Assembly (NCBI RefSeq): GCF_014649655.1
Contig: NZ_BMTL01000002.1
Coordinates: 328,536-392,535 of the forward strand
Length of the DNA stretch: 64,000 nucleotides
Direction: 5' to 3'
Source of the DNA: Streptomyces humidus
GTDB taxonomy: Bacteria > Actinomycetota > Actinomycetes > Streptomycetales > Streptomycetaceae
Shown: positions 38,191 to 46,564 of the stretch, piece after piece
How positions within the stretch are numbered: position 1 is the stretch's first letter
How the letters are laid out: each line of letters starts with the position of its first letter
The notes under the pieces: model-generated
The model's input: only the letters and a program-made list of their open reading frames with translations
Databases searched by the model: none
Told to the model about the DNA's origin: nothing
Translations under genes and position numbers: made by a program

Positions 38191-38933
38191 GCCGGTCCCT
38201 CGGAGCCCGTGTTCCCGGCCTGGGCGGGCATGGTGCGCGGCGGCTCTTCGTAGACGCCGGCGAATCTGGACCTGATCCTCGGCGGGCCGCTCTGTTCGTC
38301 CCGCAGTGCCTTCACGGTCTGTTCCAGATCGGTGATCCTGCTGATCTGCTCCCGCATGAGCGAGGTGAGATCCGCCAGGATCTCCTCCGTGGACCGGCGC
38401 GGCGGCGCCTGCTCGGGGGCGTCGGCCGTGAGGTCGATCGCGGCGAGGGCGTCGCGCAGTTCGGGCCACACCTTGCGGAAGAGGCTGTCGACCCGGGTGT
38501 GGTCGGGGTGGCGGTTGGCCGACTCGCGCAGGACGGAGTTGATGGTCCTGACCATGTTCAGCACGTCTTCCTCGTCGTGCGCCCGCGTCGACTGGAACTG
38601 GCGCAGCGGGCTGCTCGCCGCCTCGAGGTCGTCGTGACTGCCCTCCAGCAGGAACGGCACGAGCTGTCCCCTGCGCTCGTCGACCTCCTTGGACAGGGCT
38701 CCCGACTCGAAGGTGATCCACGGGGCGTCGAGGTTCGCCCGGGTGACGCAGGCGATCCCGAAGGAACTCTCGTCGAGTTGCTTCTTGATCTCGTCGAGCC
38801 CGCGGGCGCCCTTCCTGATGCTCTCCGAGGAGACGAACGGCTCGATCTCGTCGCTGAAGTAGCGAAGCCAGGAGGCAAGCCGTTCAGCGGAAATCCGGGA
38901 CGGCAGCCCGGACCAGCTCAGAAAGATCTTCAT
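38187..38933 (-). CDS. TIR-domain protein, Thoeris ThsB-like
   Basis: A 248-residue protein with an N-terminal TIR domain of the prokaryotic type (MKIFLSWSG, then SSESIRKGARGLDEI and IACVTRANLDAPWITFESGAL). The Glu in FESGAL (Glu76) is the likely NADase residue. After residue 165 comes a linker and a predicted coiled coil near 190-230. ATG 38933 gives the expected MKIF start and has a GGGGGCG site; upstream sequence is Arg-rich. It is the first gene of the island, overlapping the TM-macro gene by 4 bp. Expected role: sense infection and make an ADP-ribose-type signal for the macro protein (known for Thoeris, inferred here). Confidence 0.88.
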   Translation of the reverse strand: MKIFLSWSGLPSRISAERLASWLRYFSDEIEPFVSSESIRKGARGLDEIKKQLDESSFGIACVTRANLDAPWITFESGALSKEVDERRGQLVPFLLEGSHDDLEAASSPLRQFQSTRAHDEEDVLNMVRTINSVLRESANRHPDHTRVDSLFRKVWPELRDALAAIDLTADAPEQAPPRRSTEEILADLTSLMREQISRITDLEQTVKALRDEQSGPPRIRSRFAGVYEEPPRTMPAQAGNTGSEGPA

Positions 38934-39205
38934 ATGACGCCCCCGCATCACACTCCGCCGTACGAATCGTCCCGACACAAGCCAACTTGCCCTTGCGGCG
39001 GGGGAAGTAGCCCTCCGACCGCCACGGATTTCCGTCGTCCGCGACATCCGGCCGACGGACGCGGGCTGTGGAGGCGGGGGCTCAAGCGGAGGTCTCGACC
39101 ACGGGTCTCAACCGGGGTCGAGGACAAGGGTGTTCGCCTCGTCCGAGGTCGTGGGTCGCTGGGCGGCTGCTCGGCGGTCGCTCGTCCGTGGTCGTCTGTG
39201 CTCGT

Positions 39206-39246
<41 letters not shown>

Positions 39247-39342
39247 TCCATGGTCGTCGCGGAGTGCGGCGCGCCTCGGGACAGTGCGTGCGAGGCAGTG
39301 GAGACTGTCGTGAAATCAGTGGTCGTCGGGGCAGGGCGCCGG

Positions 39343-39420
39343 CGGTGGGACGCGGGCGTCAGCAGTCGGTGGGACGCGGGTGTCAGCCGGCGGGGGCGCG
39401 GGCGTCAGCCGGCGGGGGGG
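39343..39420. repeat. Imperfect 22-24 bp tandem array
   Basis: About three units based on CGGTGGGACGCGGGCGTCAG, drifting to GGGGGCGCGGGCGTCAGCC. Confidence 0.75.
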
Positions 39421-39767
39421 GCCTGGCGTCCGGTGCCGAGTGCCGCGTGGACGACGGCCGGGTTCATGGCCGGGCTGCAGCGCAAGGGATCGAGGTCCCG
39501 GTTCGGGACGCCGTTCCCTCGCGGATCGCGTCGCCTGCCTGCCTGCCTGCCGACGGGCCCCCGCCCCGGCCGGCCCCTTGCTGACCCTTCGTCGGCGGAG
39601 CGGCCGGTCGCCGCCCCGCCGACGCGGCCGCCCAGGCCTCGTCGAACCTCGTCAGGCCTCGTAAGGCGTTCGTCAGGCGTGCGTCAGATCTGACCAGAAC
39701 CCGATCAGACCACGGTCCTACCTCGTCAGACTCATTTCGGACTCTGGTGAGACCGGATCAGAAGAGG

Positions 39768-40259
<492 letters not shown>

Positions 40260-40504
40260 TCACTCCTTCGGTGGCGAGTCCGCGTCCGACGTCGGAGAAC
40301 GGTCCTGGACCCGCCCTGGTGCTGTCACGCTTTCCGGCGGTCTCCGGCGATGCCCCCGGACGGGCGCAGGGTCCACCCGTACGGGGCGACCGGACGGCCG
40401 ATCCCGTCGACCCAGCGGTGCGAAATCCGTTTCCACCTGTTTCCCGGCGTTTCTGTGTCCGTCCGGCCCCGTCGCGCGCGGAGGACCGAAAGGAAGAGCT
40501 TTCC

Positions 40505-40855
40505 TCAGGGCGTGATCCGCCCGCACACCTCGGCAGTCAGCCCATCCGCGGCATCGAGCACGGTGGACAGAACGTCCGGGGCCATGCCCGGCATCGCGAA
40601 CAGAGCGTGCGCTCGCGCCGCGAAGTCCGCAGGGGCGGGCGGGAGTTGTCCCGCGGCCTGGACAGCTCCCTTTTCGTTCAGCACCCAGCAGCCCGCGTGG
40701 GCATGCAGGCCCTGCACAAGAAGCCCCACCGCCCGGAAGAGGCAGCCGGCGACATAGAAAGCGTCTCCACGAGCCGCTCCCTTGCGGGCGTTGGCCAGGA
40801 CGAAGGGAGCTTCCCACTGCGCGTCGGCGATCAGCGCCTCGCGCAACGGCTCCGG
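40505..40855 (-). pseudogene. 3' part of a nucleotidyltransferase-like gene split by IS605
   Basis: Reads PEPLREALIADAQWEAPF, then VAGCLFRAVGLLVQGLHAH and NEKGAV, the C-terminal helical half of DNA-polymerase-beta-like nucleotidyltransferases. It joins in frame to the 5' part at 42634-43098 when the element 40856-42633 is removed (TGT TAC / CCG GAG), giving about 271 residues. The gene is therefore intact except for the insertion. Confidence 0.85.
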
Positions 40856-42117
40856 TTGACGTGCTCCCTGGCCTGAAGTCCAGGGATTCCGGCCTGGGTC
40901 GTCTGACCCTTCCGGGGGCTTCCTGCTTCACCGCGTTGTGCGGGCACGGGTGCCCGTCTTACCGGCGCTCCACAGGCGTTTGGCGTCTCCGCCCGTCCGG
41001 CGGCGACGATTCGGCGTCCTTCGAAGAGGACGTTGCGGGCTGCGTTGTGGTCGCGGTCGTGCACGGTGCCGCATTCGCCGCACGTCCACTCCCGGACGTG
41101 CAGGGGCTTGGGACCGTCCCGGAATCCGCAGGTCGAGCAGATTTGTGAAGACGGGAAAGCTCGGTCCACCTTGGCGAAGGTGCGGCCGTGCAGAGCCGCC
41201 TTGTACTCCAGCATGCCGACGAACGCGGACCATCCCGCGTCGTGCACGGACTTGGCGAGCCGGGTGCGGCCGAGGCCGGACACCGCGAGGTCTTCCACGT
41301 ACACCGCTTGGTTGTCGCGAATGATCTGTGTGGATGCCTTGTGGTGCCAGTCCCGACGCCGGTCGGCCACCTTGGCGTGCTGGCGTGCGACCTTGATGCG
41401 GGCCTTGGCCCGGTTCTTCGATCCCTTGGCCTTGCGGGACAGCTCCCGCTGACGACGCTTGAGTTTCTTCTCCGCCCGGCGCAGGAAGCGCGGGCTGTCG
41501 ATCTTCCTACCGTCGGACAGGACGGCGAAGGCGGACAGGCCGAGGTCGATACCGGCGTCGGTCTCCAGCTCGGGCAGGCTGTCCGGCTCGGTGTCCACGA
41601 CGAAGCTGACGAAGTACCGGCCGCAACTGTCCTTGGTGACGGTCAGGGACGTGGGCGCGGCCGGAAGCCCGCGAGACCACTTGACCTTGAGGTTGCCGAC
41701 CTTGGCCACGTACACCGTGCCGTTGTCCTTCAGGCAGAAGGCGTTGGTGTTGAGGCGGATCGACTGCCGGGTGTCCTTCTTCGACTTGTAGCGGGGAGGG
41801 CCGACCGTGCGGCCCTGCCGCTTGCCCTTGAGGCTGTCGAAGAAGTTCTTGTAGGCGGTGTCGAGGTCCCGCAGGGACTGTTGCAGGACGACCGCCGACA
41901 CGTCGGCGAGCCAGGCGCGTTCCTCGGTGCGCTTGGCCTGGGTGATGCGAAGCCGGGACAGCTGGGCCGACTTCACATACGGCAGCCCCGCCGCGTGCGC
42001 TTGTTTCCGGTCGCGCAGGCAGTCGTTCCACGCCACGCGGGCGCACCCGAACGCACTGGCCAGCGCACGGCGCTGGGAGGCGTCCGGGTAGGCCCGGTAG
42101 TTGTAGCGGAGCTGCAC
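40831..42117 (-). CDS. tnpB: TnpB RNA-guided nuclease of IS605 element
   Basis: A 428-residue TnpB, a guide-RNA-dependent DNA nuclease that helps retain the element. GTG 42117 gives the usual VQLRYNYRAYP start. RuvC residues are intact: Asp in GIDLGLSAF, Glu in VYVEDLAVSGL and Asp in HDRDHNAARNVL. The zinc finger is CSTCGF / CGECGT. The N-terminal HTH/OrfB region (AFGCARVAWNDCL) is normal. The reading frame runs past the right end of the element, so the last eight or so residues and the stop codon come from the host gene. The 3' end and right end probably also encode the omega RNA. Confidence 0.95.
   Translation of the reverse strand: MQLRYNYRAYPDASQRRALASAFGCARVAWNDCLRDRKQAHAAGLPYVKSAQLSRLRITQAKRTEERAWLADVSAVVLQQSLRDLDTAYKNFFDSLKGKRQGRTVGPPRYKSKKDTRQSIRLNTNAFCLKDNGTVYVAKVGNLKVKWSRGLPAAPTSLTVTKDSCGRYFVSFVVDTEPDSLPELETDAGIDLGLSAFAVLSDGRKIDSPRFLRRAEKKLKRRQRELSRKAKGSKNRAKARIKVARQHAKVADRRRDWHHKASTQIIRDNQAVYVEDLAVSGLGRTRLAKSVHDAGWSAFVGMLEYKAALHGRTFAKVDRAFPSSQICSTCGFRDGPKPLHVREWTCGECGTVHDRDHNAARNVLFEGRRIVAAGRAETPNACGAPVRRAPVPAQRGEAGSPRKGQTTQAGIPGLQAREHVNRSRCARR
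40836..41000 (-). ncRNA. Predicted omega RNA (TnpB guide RNA), right end
   Basis: In related elements the omega RNA overlaps the tnpB 3' end and the right end, with the guide being the first 16-20 nt beyond the end. Here the guide would be CCGGAGCCGTTGCGCGAGGC (minus strand 40855-40836), and the motif next to the target would be TTAC. The RNA's 5' limit is approximate. Inferred from family knowledge; no transcript seen. Confidence 0.4.
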
Positions 42118-42144
42118 ACCCAAGACCCTACTACGATTGGTCTC

Positions 42145-42561
42145 ATGGAGGAGCAGAACGACTACAGGCGTGGCAGGCACGTTGTTTCGGCGATGCATGT
42201 GCACTTGGTCTTCGTGACGAAGTACCGGCGCGGGGTGTTCAACGACGAGATGCTGACACGCTGCGAAGAGATCATGCGCAAGGTCTGCGAGGACTTCGAA
42301 GCGGAGCTGAAGGAGTTCGACGGCGAACACGATCACGTCCACCTCCTGGTGCACTACCCGCCCAAGGTCGCCGTCTCCAAGCTGGTCAACAGCCTCAAGG
42401 GCGTCTCCGCCCGCCGGATACGGCAGGAGTTCACCGGCCGGACCAACCACGCCATCACGCACGGACACCTGTGGTCGCCCTCATATTTCTGCGCATCATG
42501 CGACGGAGCACCCTTGGCGATCGTCCGCCAGTACATCGAGCAGCAACAACGTCCGCTCTGA
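42145..42561 (+). CDS. tnpA: TnpA Y1 HUH transposase of IS605 element
   Basis: A 138-residue single-strand transposase. ATG 42145; 27 bp separate it from the divergent tnpB start. The HUH motif is HDHVHLLV and the catalytic Tyr lies in IVRQYIEQQ. VFVTKYRRGVF and the LKGVSARRIR helix are typical. It should nick after TTAC and TCAA and join the ends using the subterminal hairpins. It appears complete, and a 22-bp perfect palindrome ends its transcript. Confidence 0.96.
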   Translation: MEEQNDYRRGRHVVSAMHVHLVFVTKYRRGVFNDEMLTRCEEIMRKVCEDFEAELKEFDGEHDHVHLLVHYPPKVAVSKLVNSLKGVSARRIRQEFTGRTNHAITHGHLWSPSYFCASCDGAPLAIVRQYIEQQQRPL

Positions 42562-42576
42562 CGTGCACGTCAGAGC
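42555..42576 (+). terminator. 22-bp perfect palindrome at tnpA end
   Basis: Arms GCTCTGACGTG and CACGTCAGAGC meet without a loop and overlap the tnpA stop. Likely terminator, or part of the left-end structure. Confidence 0.6.
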
Positions 42577-42633
42577 AGTCATGAGATGCATTCATCCCCG
42601 GCGTGAACGCCGGGGCTTTCTGCAAGAGTCCCG

Positions 42634-43098
42634 GTAACAGCGAGTCTTCTGTTGCAGGGCCCGCAGTTCACCACCGGGATCAGCGAGAACGCGCCCGACA
42701 GCCACCTCGCCGACATACGCAGGGGAGTACACCCCGAACGGATGCCCTGCCTGAACGCCCACCTCGAAGCGCCCCGCCCGGCACTCTTCCCAGATCCGGT
42801 GAACGCGGTCGACGTCGCGGTAGATCCAGTCGACACGGCAGCCGTCAACGGTCAGCCAGGCCCCGCCATCCACCCACGGCCCCCAGCCGCCCGGTTCCGT
42901 CACCTCAGTGGACTCACCGGTCAACTCGGACGCGAGGAGGCGCAAGGCAGCGGTGTCCAGCGGGGGCCGGTAGTACAAACCAAGATCGAAATCAGAATCC
43001 GGGCGATGTGTTCCCCTCGCTCGGCTGCCTCCCAGGCACACTCCGACCACTCCGCCGACGTCGGTCAACCGATCCGCGATCTCCATCAAGCGATCCAC
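42634..43098 (-). pseudogene. 5' part of nucleotidyltransferase-like gene split by IS605
   Basis: Residues include VVGVCLGGSRARGTH and DSDFDLGLYY, the GS...D.D active site of polymerase-beta-like nucleotidyltransferases. Reading ends LRALQQKTRCY at the TTAC target and continues in frame at 40855. GTG 43098 is taken as start (GTG 43125 possible). The catalytic domain is whole, but the helical C-terminal half is cut off, so the truncated product (running on into the element) is unlikely to be functional. Confidence 0.87.
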
Positions 43099-43224
43099 GC
43101 TTGAGAGTCTGCAGAACCAGATCACGCACTGCGACCGCTTTCCCCTCGCCCCCGGTCCTCAGCCTCACCCCTCGGCCTCACACCGCCATGCTCATCCCGT
43201 CAGGTGAAGTGCGGCAGTGCGAAC

Positions 43225-43385
43225 TCAGACGGCCGCGGCTGCCAGCAGTCCAGGGAGGTTACGCATGTCGTCGAACACTACCGTGCCCGGTCCCTCCAGC
43301 CGCGAGGCCGGTGTGAGGCCGCCGCAGTAACCCAAGGCCCTCATGCCGGCGTGCTGGACGCGCTGCCGCGCACCGCGACCGGAAA
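43225..43385 (-). pseudogene. C-terminal fragment of a HAD-family hydrolase
   Basis: About 45 codons end MRALGYCGGLTPASRLEGPG and TVVFDDMRNLPGLL, matching the end of beta-phosphoglucomutase-like HAD phosphatases. The catalytic DxD and cap are missing. Only the tail remains, lying between the split nucleotidyltransferase and the paaX-like gene. Confidence 0.6.
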
Positions 43386-43453
43386 CTGCAGAGATTCGGT
43401 TGCGTGTAAGCGGTTGCACCGATGGTGACCAGCCGTGATGCCGAAGACTTAAG

Positions 43454-44266
43454 ATGATCAACGTGTCCGACCAGCCCGCACCTCGGTCTCTCATCGTCAC
43501 GCTCTACTGCGCCTACGGACGCTTCGCTCCGGGCCCGGTGCCCGTCGCCGAGCTGATCCGGCTGCTCGCCGCGGTAGGCGTCGACGCGCCCTCCGTGCGT
43601 TCCTCGGTGTCCCGGCTGAAACGGCGCGGTCTGCTGCTGCCGGCCCGTACGGCGCAGGGCGCGGCCGGCTACGAGCTCTCCGGCGAGGCGCGGCAGCTGC
43701 TCGACGACGGCGACTCGCGCATCTACGCCGCCGCCCCTCCCGCGGACGAGGGCTGGGTGCTGGCGGTGTTCTCCGTACCGGAGTCGGAGCGGCAGAAGCG
43801 GCATGTGCTGCGGTCACGGCTGGCGGGGCTGGGCTTCGGCACGGCCGCTCCCGGGGTGTGGATAGCCCCGGCGCGGCTGCACGAGGAGACGCGGCACACG
43901 CTCCGGCGACTGCGCCTGGACGCGTACGTCGACCTCTTCCGGGGCGAGCATCTCGGTTTCGCGCCGACCCAGGAGGCGGTCGCCCGCTGGTGGGACCTGG
44001 CGGACATCGCCAAGGAGCACGAGGGTTTCCTCGACCGTCACGCGCGGGTGCTGCGCGCCTGGCAGGAACGGCCGGACACGCCGTCTGAGGACGCCTACCG
44101 CGACTACCTCCTCGCCCTGGACTCCTGGCGCCACCTGCCGTACGTGGACCCCGGTCTGCCCGCTCGGCTGCTGCCGCCCGACTGGCCGGGGACCCGTTCG
44201 GCGGCCGTCTTCCAGGGGCTGCACGAACGACTGCGGGACGCGGGGGCGCAGTTCGCCGGGATGTGA
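43454..44266 (+). CDS. PaaX-family transcriptional regulator
   Basis: A 270-residue PaaX-like regulator with an N-terminal winged HTH (VTLYCAYGRF, then VRSSVSRLKRRGLLLPAR) and the PaaX central region (WVLAVFSVPESERQKRHVLRSRL, in which the F..PE..R.....LR..L pattern is diagnostic) and C-terminal WRHLPYVDPGLPARLLPPDW. In phenylacetate degraders PaaX represses paa genes and binds phenylacetyl-CoA. No paa genes are nearby, so the target is unknown. ATG 43454 is taken as start; GTG 43463 is an alternative. Confidence 0.9.
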   Translation: MINVSDQPAPRSLIVTLYCAYGRFAPGPVPVAELIRLLAAVGVDAPSVRSSVSRLKRRGLLLPARTAQGAAGYELSGEARQLLDDGDSRIYAAAPPADEGWVLAVFSVPESERQKRHVLRSRLAGLGFGTAAPGVWIAPARLHEETRHTLRRLRLDAYVDLFRGEHLGFAPTQEAVARWWDLADIAKEHEGFLDRHARVLRAWQERPDTPSEDAYRDYLLALDSWRHLPYVDPGLPARLLPPDWPGTRSAAVFQGLHERLRDAGAQFAGM

Positions 44267-44663
44267 GCCCGCCCCACGTCAGGCCTGTGCCGGGGCGCCT
44301 GTGACCGGCCGTGCGGCGTGTACGGCAGAGGGGAGACGGCGACGAGCGGTCGGCCGCCGTCGGGCGGAGGTTCGTCCAATGCGGGGACGCGTACAGATCC
44401 AAAGTTGTCACTCCCCCGTGACTGGCGTCATGAGTACGCGAGAGAGCGGCCGGGAAGAATCGCCGTGTCACCGCACGACATGTCCTCGTCACACACGTCA
44501 CCGGTCGTCGATAACGCGGTAACAACGGGATCGGGTGCGCGAGGGCGGGCGTTGTCCCGGGTAAGCCGACCGGCAACGGGGCCGGAGGTCCCTTACGACG
44601 CCCGCCGAGCGTTTCCGTCGGAGGCCGCCGTACCATTCCCGAAGCCGAAGGCAGGTCCGTCCG
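44267..44663. other. Intergenic region between paaX-like and ATPase genes
   Basis: About 400 bp with no supported gene. It presumably holds the promoter of the anti-sigma-like gene, but no clear -35/-10 pair stands out. Confidence 0.45.
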
Positions 44664-45149
44664 ATGTCGATCGCGGGAACCTGCGCCATGAACGGACTCT
44701 CCTTGCACGAACGCCCCTCCGACGCAGCCGGCTCCTGGCGGATCGCACTGCCGCACTCCGCCGCGGCCGTGCCGGTGGCCCGTGCCCTGGTCCGTACGGC
44801 GCTGGCCGAGCTGAAGCACGTCGCGGACAGCGACACCGCGGAGCTGCTGACCGCCGAGCTGGTGGCGAACGCCGTGGAGCACACGTCGGGGGACGCCCCG
44901 ATAGAGCTGGTCGTGGAGCTGCGGCCGACCGGCTGCCGGATCGAGGTGCACGACCCCGACCCGACGCCGCCCGGCGACCTGACCCGTCCGTCCGGCGCGG
45001 AGCCCGACCCCTGGCAGGAGCACGGGCGGGGGCTGCTGCTGGTCCGCGCCCTCAGCTCGTCGTGCGGGCACCGGGTCACGGAGCAGGGCAAGGCGGTGTG
45101 GTTCAGACTGGCCGCGGTCCCGCCGCAACGCGGCCCTCGCCCGACGTGA
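44664..45149 (+). CDS. HATPase_c anti-sigma-factor-like protein (RsbW-type)
   Basis: A 161-residue single-domain GHKL ATPase/kinase. Motifs: N box ELVANAVEHT, G1 box VHDPDP and G2 box HGRGLLLVRAL. Streptomyces have dozens of such RsbW/SpoIIAB-like proteins that bind sigma factors or phosphorylate anti-anti-sigma partners. AAGGCAGG precedes ATG 44664; a second ATG nine codons on is possible. No partner gene is adjacent. Confidence 0.88.
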   Translation: MSIAGTCAMNGLSLHERPSDAAGSWRIALPHSAAAVPVARALVRTALAELKHVADSDTAELLTAELVANAVEHTSGDAPIELVVELRPTGCRIEVHDPDPTPPGDLTRPSGAEPDPWQEHGRGLLLVRALSSSCGHRVTEQGKAVWFRLAAVPPQRGPRPT

Positions 45150-45446
45150 TCCCGGCCTCACGTGTTCCATGGCCGATGCGATCCCTGCCGATGTGCCGCC
45201 CGCCCGACGCGCTCCCTGCCGGGACCCGGAGCGGCGTGAGCGACCGGCGGGCTTGACACGGACAGGCGTGAGGCCGACAGGCGTGAGGCCTACTGCAGGC
45301 GTGGCTGATCCCGGCCGGTTCACCGTTCGCGGTGGGTTCCCCGGCCGACCGCGACCCCACCCCGCCCCGACGCGGCCGGGGCAGGCCACGGTCAGGCCGG
45401 GCACGGTCACAGCAGGTCAGGTCAGGTCAGGTCACGACAGGGGCCG

Positions 45447-46454
45447 TCAGGCGAGGGTGGCGACCAGTACGGCCTTGATCGTGTGCAGCCGGTTCTCCGC
45501 CTCGTCGAAGACGACGGAGTGGGCCGACTCGAACACCTCGTCCGTCACCTCGAGGGAGTCCAGGCCGTGGCTCTCGTGGATCTCGCGGCCGACCTTGGTG
45601 CCGAGGTCGTGGAAGGCGGGAAGGCAGTGCAGGAACTTGACGTCGGGGTTGCCGGTGGCGCGCAGCACGTCCATGGTCACCGCGTACGGGCCGAGGGCGG
45701 CGATCCGCTCGTCCCAGACCTCCTTGGGCTCACCCATGGACACCCATACGTCGGTGGCGACGAAGTCGGCGCCGAGGACGCCCTCGGCGAGCTCCTCGGT
45801 GAGGGTCACGCGGGCTCCGCTCACCTCGGCGAGCTCGCGGGCGCGGTCGACGACCTCCTGGGCGGGCCAGTAGCTCTTCGGGGCGACGATCCGCACGTCC
45901 ATGCCGAGGAGGGCGCCGGTGACGAGGTACGAGTTGCCCATGTTGAAGCGGGCGTCGCCGAGGTAGGCGAAGGCGATCTCGTTCAGGGGCCTGGCGCTGT
46001 GCTCGGTCATCGTGAGCACGTCGGCGAGCATCTGGGTGGGGTGCCAGTCGTCGGTGAGGCCGTTGTAGACGGGGACGCCCGCGTGGGCGGCGAGTTCCTC
46101 GACCTTGTGCTGGCTGTCCCCGCGGTACTGGATGGCGTCGTACATCCGGCCCAGCACGCGCGCGGTGTCCTTCACCGACTCCTTGTGGCCGATCTGCGAG
46201 CCGGAGGGGTCGAGGTAGGTGGTCGACGCGCCCTGGTCGGCGGCGGCCACCTCGAACGCGCAGCGGGTGCGCGTCGAGGTCTTCTCGAAGATCAGCGCGA
46301 TGTTCCTGCCGCGCAGGTGGCGCACCTCGGTTCCGGCCTTCTTGGCGGCCTTCAGCTCGGCCGCCAGGGCGATCAGACCGCGGAACTCCTCCCCGGTGAA
46401 GTCCAGCTCCTTGAGGAAGTGGCGGCCGGCGAGCGCGGGTGGGACTGTCGCCAT
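45447..46454 (-). CDS. arcB: Ornithine carbamoyltransferase, probably catabolic
   Basis: A 335-residue OTC. In the arginine deiminase pathway it cleaves citrulline to ornithine and carbamoyl phosphate; the same fold can also work biosynthetically. Carbamoyl-phosphate loop [12 protein letters not shown], ornithine loop [10 protein letters not shown] and TDVWVSMG are seen. It follows arcA by 110 bp on the same strand. That context, not the sequence, points to a catabolic role. The gap carries an ARG-box-like sequence, so it may have its own arginine-responsive promoter. The downstream 297 bp holds short GGTCA repeats. Confidence 0.95.
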   Translation of the reverse strand: MATVPPALAGRHFLKELDFTGEEFRGLIALAAELKAAKKAGTEVRHLRGRNIALIFEKTSTRTRCAFEVAAADQGASTTYLDPSGSQIGHKESVKDTARVLGRMYDAIQYRGDSQHKVEELAAHAGVPVYNGLTDDWHPTQMLADVLTMTEHSARPLNEIAFAYLGDARFNMGNSYLVTGALLGMDVRIVAPKSYWPAQEVVDRARELAEVSGARVTLTEELAEGVLGADFVATDVWVSMGEPKEVWDERIAALGPYAVTMDVLRATGNPDVKFLHCLPAFHDLGTKVGREIHESHGLDSLEVTDEVFESAHSVVFDEAENRLHTIKAVLVATLA

Positions 46455-46537
46455 GGGGGTCGCTCCAGAGATGCGGTGAGGATTGCCGAAAACGGTTGCT
46501 GCAATGACAGCAGCTTCCGGAAGTCTATACGAAACTC

Positions 46538-46552
46538 GGCATTTTTATACAG
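46538..46552. promoter_or_regulatory. ARG-box-like sequence between arcA and arcB
   Basis: On the minus strand CTGTATAAAAATGCC resembles the ArgR half-site pair TGNAT-WWWW-ATNCA with one mismatch. The whole arcA-arcB gap is AT-rich and repeats GTCTATAC, unusual in this genome. Weak prediction. Confidence 0.35.
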
Positions 46553-46564
46553 ACACCTGTGCGT

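Larger units (their letters stand above)
40856..42633 (-). mobile_element. IS200/IS605-family element (IS605-type, TnpA and TnpB)
   Basis: A 1778-bp element. The left end (42633) follows TTAC (42637-42634, minus strand), and the right end finishes TCAA (minus strand 40859-40856), the same target and terminus as the well-studied IS608. Subterminal hairpins: 42596-42615 (8-bp arms, TTCA loop on the minus strand) and 40866-40885 (CCCTGG/CCAGGG). There is no target duplication, as expected for single-strand transposition. It carries divergent tnpA and tnpB with intact catalytic residues, so it may be active. It interrupts a nucleotidyltransferase gene. Confidence 0.93.
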
